Shown piece after piece: positions 53,632-62,134 of a DNA stretch of 64,000 nt. The stretch is from NCBI RefSeq assembly GCF_017301735.1, contig NZ_CP071090.1:5632001-5696000 (forward strand), read 5' to 3'. Below the pieces are notes generated by a model that was given only the letters and a program-made list of their open reading frames with translations, did no database searches and was not told the DNA's origin. The stretch's first letter is position 1. The number at the start of each line of letters is the position of its first letter. This DNA is from Pyxidicoccus parkwaysis. GTDB taxonomy: Bacteria > Myxococcota > Myxococcia > Myxococcales > Myxococcaceae. Made by a program: the position numbers and the translations under genes.

Positions 53632-56196
53632 ATGGCGGACGTCGCCCTTCCCATCGACCCTCTCCTGCCGGAGGTCGTCTCCACGCTGCGCGGCGCCCGC
53701 TCGCTCGTGCTGGAGGCCCCTCCCGGCGCGGGCAAGACGACGCGCGTGCCCCGTGCCCTGCTCGAGGCCGGGCTCGGAGGTGGCAAGGAGATTGTCGTCC
53801 TCCAGCCGCGCCGGCTCCCCACCCGACTCGCCGCCCAGCGCGTCTCCGAGGAGATTGGCGAGCGCGTCGGCGAAACCGTCGGCTACCAGGTCCGCTTCGA
53901 GGACGTGCGCAGCGCGAAGACGCGCCTGTCCTTCGTCACCGAGGGCGTGCTCGGCCGACGCCTGCTGACCGACCCCAAGCTCAAAGACGTGGGCATCGTC
54001 GTCCTCGACGAGTTCCACGAGCGCCACCTCTCTGCAGATATCTCGCTCGCGATGCTGCGCCGGCTCCAGGAGACCGCGCGCCCGGACCTCAAGGTCGTCG
54101 TCATGTCCGCGACCCTGGAGGCCGACCCCATCCGGCAGTACCTCGGAGGTTGTCCTTCTCTCCGCTCCGAGGGCCGCCGCTTCGACGTGAGCGTGGAGTA
54201 CCTCCCCGCGCCGGACGACCGGTACCTCGACCAGCAGGTGCTCTCCGGCATCAAGCGCGTCTTCGCCAACGGGCTCGATGGCGACGTGCTCGTGTTCCTC
54301 CCCGGCGCCGGAGAAATCCGCCGCGCGCGCGACATCTGCGCCGAGTTCGCCGAGCGCCATGGCACCGACGTCCTCCCGCTCCATGGAGACCTCTCCCCGG
54401 CCGAGCAGGACCGTGCCGTGCGCCGCAGCTCGCGCCGCAAAATCATCCTCTCCACCAACGTCGCCGAGACGTCCGTCACCATCGACGGCGTGGCCGTGGT
54501 CATCGACACCGGCCTTGCTCGCGTGGCGAGCCACTCGCCCTGGTCCGGCCTGCCGCAGCTCAAGCTGTCCAAGGTCAGCCGCGCCTCCGCCATCCAGCGC
54601 GCGGGCCGCGCCGGCCGTACCCGCGCGGGCCACTGCGTGCGCCTCTACACCCAGCACGACTTCGACGGCCGCCCCGAGCAGGAGGCCCCCGAAATCCGCC
54701 GCATGGACCTGGCGGAGACGGTGCTCTCCCTGCGCGCCTCCGGCATCACCGACCTCGCCTCCTTCCCCTTCTTCGAGGCGCCACCTCCCGCCTCGCTCGA
54801 AGCAGCGGAGTCACTGCTGCGCCGGCTGGGCGCGGTGGATGCGAAGGGGCTCGTCACGGACGTGGGCCAGCGACTCTTGCGCTTCCCCGTCCACCCGCGC
54901 CAGGCCCGCGTCATTGTCGAGGGCGAGCGCCGGGGCGTGGCCAACGAAGCCGCGACGCTGGCGGCCCTCATGGGCGAGCGCGACATCCGCCGCGAGGCCC
55001 GCGCCAACCTGGGCAGCGGCAGCCGCGGTTCCGCCGTCGTCAGCGGCCCGTCCGATTTGCTGGAGCTACTCGAGCGCTTCCGCGACGCCGAGCGCGCGAG
55101 CTTCGCGTCCGGGCGGCTGCACTCGCTCTCGCTCGAAGCCGGCGCGGTGCAGTCCGTGGACCGCGTGCAGAAGCAGCTCCGGCGCGCGGTGCGCAACCAG
55201 GGCGAGCGCCCGCACCGCCCCGAGGACGTGGAGCAGGCGCTGATGCTCAGCGTGCTCGCCGGCTATCCGGACCGTGTGGCCCGCCGGCGCCGCCCCCGCG
55301 CTCCCGAGCTGCTCCTGTTCGGCGGAGGCACCGTCTCCCTCTCCGAGATGAGCGTGGTGCAGGACGCCGACCTCATGGTGGCCGTGGACGCCGAGGAGCG
55401 CCCGGGCCGGGGCGCCGTCGTGCGGCTCGCCAGCGCGGTGGAGCCCGAGTGGCTGCTGGACCTCTACCCGGACGCGCTCGAAGAGGTGGACACCCTCCAG
55501 TGGAACGCCGAGGCCCGCCGCGTGGAGCGCCTCACGCGCCTGTCCTACGGCAACCTCGTGCTGGAGGAGACGCGCACCCCTGCCCCACCGTCGGAAGCAG
55601 CCGCGCGCGTGCTCGTCGAGGCGGCGCTCGCCGCGGGCCCGGGGAAGTTCGCGGACCCGGAGGCCCTGGAGCAGTGGCGCACCCGCGTGGCCCTGCTCGC
55701 CCAGGCCTTCCCCGAGGCGAAGTTCCCCACCGTGGACGATGCCTTCCTGCGCGATGCGCTGGCCTCGCTGTGCGCCGACGCGCGCAGCTTCAAGGATTTG
55801 GAGGGCGTGTCCCTGCTGGACGCGCTCTACGCGCGTCTCACCTCGGATCAGCAGCGACTGCTCGCCACGCATGCGCCGGAGCGCGTGACGCTGCCCGGCG
55901 GGCGCGGCGTGAAGGTGCACTACGAGCCCGGCAAGCCGCCGTGGGTGGAGTCACGCCTGCAGGACTTCTTCGGCATGGCCCAGGGGCCCAACGTGTGCGC
56001 GGGCCGCGTGCCGCTCGTCCTGCACCTGCTGGCGCCCAACATGCGCGCGGTGCAGGTGACGACGGATCTGGCCGGCTTCTGGGAGCGGCACTACCCGGCC
56101 ATCCGCAAGGAGCTGTGCCGGAAGTACCCGCGACACTCGTGGCCCGAGGACCCGCGCCACGCCCAGCCGCCCGCCCCGAAACCCCCGAGGCGGTGA
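53632..56196 (+). CDS. hrpB: ATP-dependent RNA helicase HrpB
   Basis: This DEAH-box helicase has 854 residues, close to the usual HrpB length. Motif I is PPGAGKTTRVP, motif II is LDEFHERHLSAD, motif III is VVMSATLEAD, motif V is STNVAETSVTIDGV and motif VI is AIQRAGRAGRTRAG. A helicase-associated domain and the HrpB-specific C-terminal region follow, ending near PGGRGVKVHYEPGKPPWVES and FFGMAQGPNVC, which distinguish HrpB from HrpA. Its cellular role is not well defined in any bacterium. It is the last gene of the rightward operon. Confidence 0.95.
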   Translation: MADVALPIDPLLPEVVSTLRGARSLVLEAPPGAGKTTRVPRALLEAGLGGGKEIVVLQPRRLPTRLAAQRVSEEIGERVGETVGYQVRFEDVRSAKTRLSFVTEGVLGRRLLTDPKLKDVGIVVLDEFHERHLSADISLAMLRRLQETARPDLKVVVMSATLEADPIRQYLGGCPSLRSEGRRFDVSVEYLPAPDDRYLDQQVLSGIKRVFANGLDGDVLVFLPGAGEIRRARDICAEFAERHGTDVLPLHGDLSPAEQDRAVRRSSRRKIILSTNVAETSVTIDGVAVVIDTGLARVASHSPWSGLPQLKLSKVSRASAIQRAGRAGRTRAGHCVRLYTQHDFDGRPEQEAPEIRRMDLAETVLSLRASGITDLASFPFFEAPPPASLEAAESLLRRLGAVDAKGLVTDVGQRLLRFPVHPRQARVIVEGERRGVANEAATLAALMGERDIRREARANLGSGSRGSAVVSGPSDLLELLERFRDAERASFASGRLHSLSLEAGAVQSVDRVQKQLRRAVRNQGERPHRPEDVEQALMLSVLAGYPDRVARRRRPRAPELLLFGGGTVSLSEMSVVQDADLMVAVDAEERPGRGAVVRLASAVEPEWLLDLYPDALEEVDTLQWNAEARRVERLTRLSYGNLVLEETRTPAPPSEAAARVLVEAALAAGPGKFADPEALEQWRTRVALLAQAFPEAKFPTVDDAFLRDALASLCADARSFKDLEGVSLLDALYARLTSDQQRLLATHAPERVTLPGGRGVKVHYEPGKPPWVESRLQDFFGMAQGPNVCAGRVPLVLHLLAPNMRAVQVTTDLAGFWERHYPAIRKELCRKYPRHSWPEDPRHAQPPAPKPPRR

Positions 56197-56202
56197 CGAC
56201 GG

Positions 56203-56679
56203 TTACAGGCGCTTGTGCATCTCCAGGTGGTCGATGCCGGCCTCCTGGAAGACGGCGCCCACCGGCTCGTAGCCGTGCTTCTTGTAGAACTCGAGCGCGT
56301 AGAGCTGCGCGTGCAGCATGATGCCCGTGCAGCCGCGCTTGCGGGCCTCGTCCTCCAGATGCGTCAGCAGCATGGAGCCGACGCGCGCCTTGCGGTGCGA
56401 CTGGAGCACGGCCATGCGGCCAATCTGCCCCCACTTGCCGGACTGATTCGCAGGAGACTGCGGCAGCATCACCAGCCGGCCGGTGCCAATGGCATGCCCG
56501 CCCTGGTTGGCGATGATGTGGTAGGCGTTGGCGTCCTCCGCGTCGCGCTCGATGCCCTCGGGGACGTGCTGCTCCTCGATGAACACCACTTCGCGGATGG
56601 CGAGCGCCTGCATCAACTCCGCCTCACCCTGGATCTGGGTGATGGTAACGGGCGCGGTAGTATCCGTGGGGGTGGCCAT
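56203..56679 (-). CDS. GNAT-family N-acetyltransferase
   Basis: This has 158 residues starting MATPTDTTAPV; the upstream extension of the frame overlaps the divergent MFS promoter region and is not protein-like. It has the ElaA/YjcF-type GNAT pattern: ALAIREVVFIEEQHVPEGIE, GGHAIGTGRLVML, the acetyl-CoA-binding GRMAVLQSHRKARVGSMLL, and FYKKHGYEPVGAVFQEAGID near the end. The acceptor substrate is unknown. It converges with hrpB (6-base gap). Confidence 0.87.
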   Translation of the reverse strand: MATPTDTTAPVTITQIQGEAELMQALAIREVVFIEEQHVPEGIERDAEDANAYHIIANQGGHAIGTGRLVMLPQSPANQSGKWGQIGRMAVLQSHRKARVGSMLLTHLEDEARKRGCTGIMLHAQLYALEFYKKHGYEPVGAVFQEAGIDHLEMHKRL

Positions 56680-56757
56680 GTCGAGGGCAAGGTACACAAA
56701 TCCCCGGTGCGTCAACAGGCGGAAAAAGCCCCCGGGCATGCCAAGGTGCGGGTCCCC

Positions 56758-57933
56758 ATGCCAGGCCAGCATCCGGCAGCCGCCCGAGTATCCCTGGCCG
56801 GCTTCTATTTCCTCTATTACGCGACGGTAGGCATCGTCCTGCCCTTCATGCCCGCGTACCTGAAGTCGCTGTCGCTCTCCGCGACGCGGGTGGGGCTGCT
56901 GCTGTCCATTGGTCCCCTGGTGTCATTGCTGGCCCCACCCGTGTGGGGATACCTGGCCGACCGTACCGGCCGTGCCGCCCGAGTGCTCACCGGATTGGCG
57001 TGCGGCGCGACGCTCGCCTTCTCTCTCCTGCTGGTGGCGCGGAGCTTCCCCGCGCTGGTGGCCACGCTGGTGACGTACGCCGCCTTCGTGTCCTCCTTCC
57101 CGCCGCTCATCGACAGTCTGGCCATGCACCACGTGGCGCGCACCGGCCACAGCTACGCGCACCTGCGGCTGTTCGGCTCGCTGGGCTTCATCGCCTCCAG
57201 CGTGGCGTTCGGGCTGTGGGTGACACGGGTGGACCACACGCTGGTGGTGGCGCCGCTCGTGCTGCTGTCCCTGATCATCCCGTGGACGCTCACGTTGCGC
57301 GACACCGCCGCGCCCGGTCCGCGTCCGCATCCGCTTGCGGGGCTGCGGCTCTTGCGTCACGTGGACCTCCGCTGGCTGCTGGCGGCCACGAGCCTGCACT
57401 GGCTGGCGTGCGCGCCGTATCATGGCTCGCTCTCCATCCACGTCATGGCGCTGGGACTGTCCCCCGCCGTGGTGGGGCTGACGGCGGGTGCGGGCGTGCT
57501 GGCGGAGGTCGTCGTCATGGCGCTGTACCCGCGCCTCGCGGGAGGCCTCGCGCCGCGCCATGTGCTGGGCTTCGCCTTCGCGATGAGCGCGCTGCGCTGG
57601 GGCGGCATGGCGCTGACGTCGTCCGCGGGGGTGATGCTGGCGCTCGCGCCGCTGCACGGGCTGACGTTCGGCGCCTTCTACGTGGCCTGCGTCGCCTTCC
57701 TCGCGCGGCGCGTGCCGCCGGAGCTGCGCGCGTCCGGACAGGCGCTGTTCGCCGCCGTCACCTTCGGCGTGGGCGGACTGGTGGGCTATGCCACCTCCGG
57801 GGCCGTCTATGACTGGCTGGGCGGACACCGCCTCTTCGCCGTGGCCGCGGTGCTGGAGCTCGTCGCCGCCGGACTGGTGCTCCAGGCCTCGCCGCCTCCC
57901 GAGGGGGAGCCCCTGCCGGTACAGGCCTCGTGA
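56758..57933 (+). CDS. MFS transporter (MFS_1-like/HcaT-type)
   Basis: This inner-membrane transporter has 391 residues and 12 predicted TM helices. The first helix carries SLAGFYFLYYATVGIVLPFM and the loop 2-3 motif is VWGYLADRTGRAARVL. Further family features are HLRLFGSLGFIASSVAFGLW and the later GLTFGAFYVACVAFLARRVP and FAAVTFGVGGLVGYATSGAV. This resembles the HcaT/LacY-like MFS_1 group. The substrate is unknown. ATG 56758 has AGGTG 9 bases upstream. The next gene follows after 16 bases. Confidence 0.87.
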   Translation: MPGQHPAAARVSLAGFYFLYYATVGIVLPFMPAYLKSLSLSATRVGLLLSIGPLVSLLAPPVWGYLADRTGRAARVLTGLACGATLAFSLLLVARSFPALVATLVTYAAFVSSFPPLIDSLAMHHVARTGHSYAHLRLFGSLGFIASSVAFGLWVTRVDHTLVVAPLVLLSLIIPWTLTLRDTAAPGPRPHPLAGLRLLRHVDLRWLLAATSLHWLACAPYHGSLSIHVMALGLSPAVVGLTAGAGVLAEVVVMALYPRLAGGLAPRHVLGFAFAMSALRWGGMALTSSAGVMLALAPLHGLTFGAFYVACVAFLARRVPPELRASGQALFAAVTFGVGGLVGYATSGAVYDWLGGHRLFAVAAVLELVAAGLVLQASPPPEGEPLPVQAS

Positions 57934-57949
57934 TAGGCTCGGGCGCGTC

Positions 57950-58999
57950 ATGCGTTCCGCCCCACTGTTCGCACTCGCCCTGAGCCTGTTGGCCCTGCCC
58001 GCCGCCGCCCAGCCGGAGCTCTTCTTCGGCAACGGCCAGGCCCCCGTCTTCCGCGAGGAGGACCTGGACAAGCGCTTCGCCAAGACACGCCTGTACAAGG
58101 CACTGCGAGAGGGCACCCAGGACCCCAATTGCGCGCAGGTGGTGGGCGCCATGCTCACGCTGCTCGGCGAGACGGGGGCGGTGTTCCACAAGCGCGACGA
58201 GAACTTCATGCTGGAGCCAGTGCTGGTGCAGGCGCTCAGCACCCAGCTCGTCAACGGGCGCTTCCCCGGCAACGCCTTCTTCGTCGCCATGGTGCGGCGG
58301 GTGCTCATCGACCAGAAGCTGCCTCCCGAGTGGCTCGTCACCGCGCAGGCGCTGGCGCCGTACTACCCCGCAATCGACATGGGCAAGCTGCGCTTCATGG
58401 CGGACGGCGTGAAGCCGCTGGACAGCTTCGTGCTCACCCTGCCGGTGATGCGCGAGAAGTACAAAGAAGACGTGGAGCGCGCCACGTCCGTGGCCGGCCC
58501 CACCGCCGAGGCGCTCTTCCGCGACAACTACCTGGACCACGAGCTGGCCTTCACCGGGCTGGAAGTCGTGGACGTGAAGCTGGAGAAGCCCAAGAAGAAG
58601 CGCCTCAAGAAAGGCGAGGAGCCGGAGAAGCCGTACATGGTGGCCCGCCTCGTCTGGGTGGAGCCGGAGCCTGCCTCCACGACGCAGTACGAGTTCCAGT
58701 TCGGCAAGCCGAAGAAGCGCACGAAGGTGGACATCACCGCGAAGCTCGCCGAGACGCAGTACGTGGACCTCAACAAGCTCCTGCGCGGGACGAAGGTCCT
58801 CATGCGCGGCCGCTTCTGGGAGTACAAGAAGGGCCTCACCACCATCGAGATGCGCGACGCGCTGGTGTTCCCCGAGCGCGACTGGACGCAGATTGCCACC
58901 CTGGTGGACCCGGTGGCGCTGGACGCGTGCCCCCTGGCCATCAATGACCTGACGGGACTTGCGCCCGTGCAGCCCGGCGCCTTCGGCACGCGCCGCTAG
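57950..58999 (+). CDS. Secreted protein, unknown function
   Basis: This has 349 residues with a Sec signal peptide (LFALALSLLALPAAAQ). The start at 57950 is 16 bases after the MFS stop. The mature protein is Lys/Glu-rich with FREEDLDKRFAKTRLYKALR, a helical middle (FMLEPVLVQALSTQLVNGRF) and a C-terminal beta-rich OB-like part (TKVLMRGRFWEYKKGLTTIE, MRDALVFPERDWTQIATLV). I do not recognise a family. It is probably periplasmic and is coupled to the transporter gene by position. Confidence 0.68.
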   Translation: MRSAPLFALALSLLALPAAAQPELFFGNGQAPVFREEDLDKRFAKTRLYKALREGTQDPNCAQVVGAMLTLLGETGAVFHKRDENFMLEPVLVQALSTQLVNGRFPGNAFFVAMVRRVLIDQKLPPEWLVTAQALAPYYPAIDMGKLRFMADGVKPLDSFVLTLPVMREKYKEDVERATSVAGPTAEALFRDNYLDHELAFTGLEVVDVKLEKPKKKRLKKGEEPEKPYMVARLVWVEPEPASTTQYEFQFGKPKKRTKVDITAKLAETQYVDLNKLLRGTKVLMRGRFWEYKKGLTTIEMRDALVFPERDWTQIATLVDPVALDACPLAINDLTGLAPVQPGAFGTRR

Positions 59000-59072
59000 G
59001 ACGGCATCCCGCTCCCGGACGCCCGTCCGGCGCATCGCACGCCTTCCGGCGCCACTCCCGAGGCGTCGCTCC

Positions 59073-59088
59073 TGGCACGTCCCCTGCT
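59073..59088 (+). promoter_or_regulatory. Candidate sigma-54 promoter (-24/-12)
   Basis: TGGCACG-TCCC-CTGCT fits the sigma-54 consensus (TGGCACG-N4-TTGCW) with one mismatch, and the GG and GC are exactly 10 bases apart. It lies 32 bases before the ATG of the next gene, leaving room for a short leader with a GAGGGAAG ribosome-binding site. Confidence 0.6.
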
Positions 59089-59120
59089 CTGTCCCTCGCG
59101 CCACCCACGCGAGGGAAGCC

Positions 59121-59963
59121 ATGAAGGTCGACGCCCCAGAGTCCCCGTCCAACGCCGCGCAGGAGAAGCAGGCGCCGGACGGGGCCCGGTTCAAGAAGGC
59201 ACTTCAAGAGGCGGATGCGAGACGGGCCAGGGACGCGGGCCCACCAGCCAGGGCGGGGCGCGCGCCCGCGAGCGGAACCGTCCCTCCACTCCGCCCCGGT
59301 GCCGTGTCAGCCAGGAGTTCCGGGCTCACGGGTGCAAGAGCGCCCGCGCCACCCGCGACGCGAGCCTCGGGGCCCGTCCTCGCCACCTCGCGCGGGGCGC
59401 TGGCCAGCGCGGAGAACCTCGGGCGGACGCGGCAGGCGATGCACACCGAGGCGCAGCGGCTGGGCACGGTGCGGAGCGAGGCCAGCACCCAGTCCCAGGA
59501 GCGGACCGAGCACCGGCTCACCGACCTCATCCGGCGCGAGCTGACGCGAGAGGCGCCGCCGGCCGACGCGAGGCCAGCCACCACCTCCCCCGCCCCCGAC
59601 ACACGCCGGGCCGCGACGGATGCGCCCGCCCCTGAATCCGGAGTCGCCGGCGTCGCGGGTGCCACGGCGGCGGGCAGCGGCGGTGCGGCCAGCACGGAGG
59701 CCGTGAGCGCCACGACGAGCGCGGACGCGGCGCTGGAGATCATCGAGCGCATCGAGGTCTTCGTGAAGTCGCAGCGGCCGGCGCTGAGCCTGAGCCTGCG
59801 CGGCTCCCTGGACGCCACGGTGGAGGTGGAGCGCACGGGCCCACGCGAGGTGGCGCTGCGCATCCAGGGCCGGCGGGGGCCGATTCCCACCGGGGACCTG
59901 GCGCGGCTGCGGGATGCATTGGAGGCGCGCGGGCTCCGGCTTCGCTCGCTGCGCGCGGAATGA
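59121..59963 (+). CDS. Ala/Arg-rich protein with C-terminal FliK/HrpP-like domain, unknown function
   Basis: This has 280 residues; the ATG follows GAGGGAAG at a good distance. Residues 1-200 are low-complexity Ala/Arg/Thr/Pro sequence without a signal peptide. The last 85 residues form a compact domain (IIERIEVFVKSQRPALSLSL, RGSLDATVEVERTGPREVAL, RIQGRRGPIPTGDLARLRDA). This long disordered N-part plus small C-domain recalls FliK/HrpP-type ruler proteins of secretion systems, but I cannot confirm homology. It has its own candidate sigma-54 promoter. Confidence 0.6.
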   Translation: MKVDAPESPSNAAQEKQAPDGARFKKALQEADARRARDAGPPARAGRAPASGTVPPLRPGAVSARSSGLTGARAPAPPATRASGPVLATSRGALASAENLGRTRQAMHTEAQRLGTVRSEASTQSQERTEHRLTDLIRRELTREAPPADARPATTSPAPDTRRAATDAPAPESGVAGVAGATAAGSGGAASTEAVSATTSADAALEIIERIEVFVKSQRPALSLSLRGSLDATVEVERTGPREVALRIQGRRGPIPTGDLARLRDALEARGLRLRSLRAE

Positions 59964-60037
59964 CGGGATTCCCAACGACGAAGGCCCTCGCGCCATGGGG
60001 CGGGAGGGCCTTCCGGGGACACGCGTTGTCAGGCGGA

Positions 60038-60373
60038 CTACTTGCCGGGCTTCGCCTCGAGCAGGCCGCGCTTGTCCTGCTTGTCCTTGTAGTCCTCGGC
60101 CTCGGGCAGCGAGTCCTTCTTCTCGGCGATGTTGGGCCACTTCGCGGAGAAGTCAGCGTTCAGCGCCTTGTACTCCGCCCACTTCGCGGGGAGCTCGGTC
60201 TCCGGGAAGATGGCCTTGGTGGGGCACACGGGCTCGCAAGCGCCGCAGTCGATGCACTCGTCCGGGTGGATGACCAGGAAGTTGGCACCTTCGTAGAAGC
60301 AGTTGACCGGGCACACCTCGACACAGTCGGTGTACTTGCACTTGATGCAAGGCTCGGCGACGACATAGGCCAT
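60038..60373 (-). CDS. fdxA: 7Fe ferredoxin (3Fe-4S/4Fe-4S)
   Basis: This is a low-potential electron carrier of 111 residues. The order of Cys (CIKCKYTDCVEVCPVNCFYE, then DECIDCGACEPVCPTKAIFP) is that of Azotobacter FdI-type 7Fe ferredoxins, with a [3Fe-4S] and a [4Fe-4S] cluster. The C-terminal extension of about 45 residues (AKWAEYKALNADFSAKWPNI) is typical too. GAGGAG lies before the ATG. Its redox partners are unknown, and it lies alone between an Ala/Arg-rich gene and asd. Confidence 0.92.
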   Translation of the reverse strand: MAYVVAEPCIKCKYTDCVEVCPVNCFYEGANFLVIHPDECIDCGACEPVCPTKAIFPETELPAKWAEYKALNADFSAKWPNIAEKKDSLPEAEDYKDKQDKRGLLEAKPGK

Positions 60374-60481
60374 GAGAAATCTCCTCTAGAGGAATCTAGC
60401 GCGTCCGCGGGCGCGCACAGTAGTGGTTCGAACCGGAGATGGCACCCTCAATCTGAGTCGGGAGTGCGCTGGTTTTCGGAG

Positions 60482-61570
60482 TCAGCCCAGCAGTCCCTGG
60501 GCCCGAAGCTGCTCGGCCACGAGGATGGCCCCGCGCGCGGCCCCCATCTTGGTGTTGTGGGAGACGAGCACGTACTTGAAGCCGTTCTCCAGCACCCCGT
60601 CCTCGCGCACGCGGCCCACCGTGGTGGCCATGCCGCCGTGGGTGTCGCGATCCAACCGGGGCTGCGGGCGGAATGGATCATCCATCACCTCAATCCAGCG
60701 CGGAGGAGCGGACGGCAGGCCGCGAGCCACCTCGGCCCCCTTCCACTCGCGCATCGCCTGGACCACCTCGGCCACCGTGGCCTTCGCTCCGAGCGACACG
60801 AAGACGGACTCCGTGTGGCCCTCCATGACGGCCACGCGCGTGCACGTGCAGGACACGCGGACGTCGTGGGGCGTGAGCGCCGCACCGTCAGGCTTGAGGG
60901 CGCCGAGGATCTTCTTCGTCTCCACCTCCACCTTGTGCTCTTCCTTGGGGATGTAGGGGATGACGTTGTCGAGGATGTCCAGGCCGATGACGCCGGGCGA
61001 CCGGCCCGCGCCGGACATGGCCTGCAGGCTGGTCATCAGCACGGCCTTCACGCCGAAGCGCTCGACGAGCGGGGCCAGCGTGACGGCGAGGCCGGTGGTG
61101 GTGCAGTTGGGGCTCGGGACGATGTAGCCCTTCCAGCCACGGCGCTTCTGCTGCTCCCGCACGAGCGGGGCATGCGAGGCGTTGACAGGAGGAATGAGCA
61201 GCGGGACGTCCTCGTCGTAGCGGAAGGCGCTGGCGGAGGAGAAGACGGGGATGTCCTTCGCGAGCTTCGGCTCCAACTCGCGCGCGACGTCCGCCTCGAC
61301 GGCGGAGAAGACCAGGTCGTAGTCCTTCGCCTGGAGCGAGTCGCCGCTCACCACGGGCATGCGGGCCACCTCGGGGGACAGCGGCTCGTTGACGAACCAC
61401 GCCGTCATGCCGTTGGCCGTCTTCAGGGCGTCCCCGTAGGCTTTGCCCGCCGAGCGGGGCGACGCGGCGAGGCCGGTCAGCTCGATGAACGGGTGGTTCT
61501 TCAGGGCCGCGATGAACTGCTGTCCAGCGAGCCCAGTGGCGCCGATGAGCGCCGCGCGAAGCCTGGCCAT
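60482..61570 (-). CDS. asd: Aspartate-semialdehyde dehydrogenase (archaeal/fungal type)
   Basis: This reduces aspartyl phosphate to aspartate semialdehyde with NADPH, the branch point to Lys/DAP, Met and Thr. It has 362 residues starting MARLRAALIGATGLAGQQFI, with the catalytic Cys in VPSPNCTTTGLAVTLAPLVE. The spacing and the AMSGAGRSPGVIGLDILDNV, SCTCTRVAVMEGHTESVFV segments fit the archaeal/fungal subfamily rather than the usual proteobacterial one. The 23-residue upstream extension of the frame is unsupported. The gene is apparently single and precedes a rhodanese gene by strand order. Confidence 0.9.
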   Translation of the reverse strand: MARLRAALIGATGLAGQQFIAALKNHPFIELTGLAASPRSAGKAYGDALKTANGMTAWFVNEPLSPEVARMPVVSGDSLQAKDYDLVFSAVEADVARELEPKLAKDIPVFSSASAFRYDEDVPLLIPPVNASHAPLVREQQKRRGWKGYIVPSPNCTTTGLAVTLAPLVERFGVKAVLMTSLQAMSGAGRSPGVIGLDILDNVIPYIPKEEHKVEVETKKILGALKPDGAALTPHDVRVSCTCTRVAVMEGHTESVFVSLGAKATVAEVVQAMREWKGAEVARGLPSAPPRWIEVMDDPFRPQPRLDRDTHGGMATTVGRVREDGVLENGFKYVLVSHNTKMGAARGAILVAEQLRAQGLLG

Positions 61571-61645
61571 GGGGACGTGTCTCCAGTGGAGGGTGAAGTC
61601 GGCCGCTCCATACACCCTTTGTCGACGCGCTGCATCCACCCCGCG

Positions 61646-61999
61646 CTAGCGCTGGAGGGCGACCTGGGGTGCGGAGGCATGGCGCTCGGTGGGGTAGCCC
61701 CCCGTCACCCAGGCACCGAGCCCGCCCTCGAGGCACACGGCCTCGCGCCCGCGCATGCGCAGCAGGCGGCAGACGCGGCGGGTGTCGCGCCCGTCCGGGG
61801 AACAGCCACAGAGGACGATGAGCTCGTCATCCGGGAGCATGTGGAGCTCGCGGGCGATTTCCGTGGGCGTCATCCGCAGGGCACCGGGAATGTGCAGCCC
61901 GTAGCGCTCCCAGTCAGAGGGGTCTCGACAGTCGAGGACGAGCACTTCGTCGTCACCCAGACGCATGTACAGCTCGGCACAGACGATGGTGGGCTCCAC
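61646..61999 (-). CDS. Rhodanese-like sulfurtransferase domain protein
   Basis: This single-domain rhodanese has 117 residues. VLVLDCRDPSDWERYGLHIP is the CH2A-like motif and the active-site loop is VLCGCSPDGRDTRRV, with Cys at the catalytic position and the expected Arg. The C-terminal CLEGGLGAWVTGGYPTER matches the family. GTG 61999 has GGAGG 5 bases upstream. It lies upstream of asd on the same strand with a 75-base gap. The physiological sulfur donor is unknown. Confidence 0.88.
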   Translation of the reverse strand: MEPTIVCAELYMRLGDDEVLVLDCRDPSDWERYGLHIPGALRMTPTEIARELHMLPDDELIVLCGCSPDGRDTRRVCRLLRMRGREAVCLEGGLGAWVTGGYPTERHASAPQVALQR

Positions 62000-62134
62000 G
62001 AAGACCTCCGCGGGGTCTTCTCCGGGAACCCGGAGCGCGGAAGGCCTCTTCCGTCCCGCTCGGTCGCCTGCCCCACCCGGGCGGCGCGGGCCTACCGCAC
62101 CGCGCCACCCACCGTGAGCGAGCCCGGCCTACAT

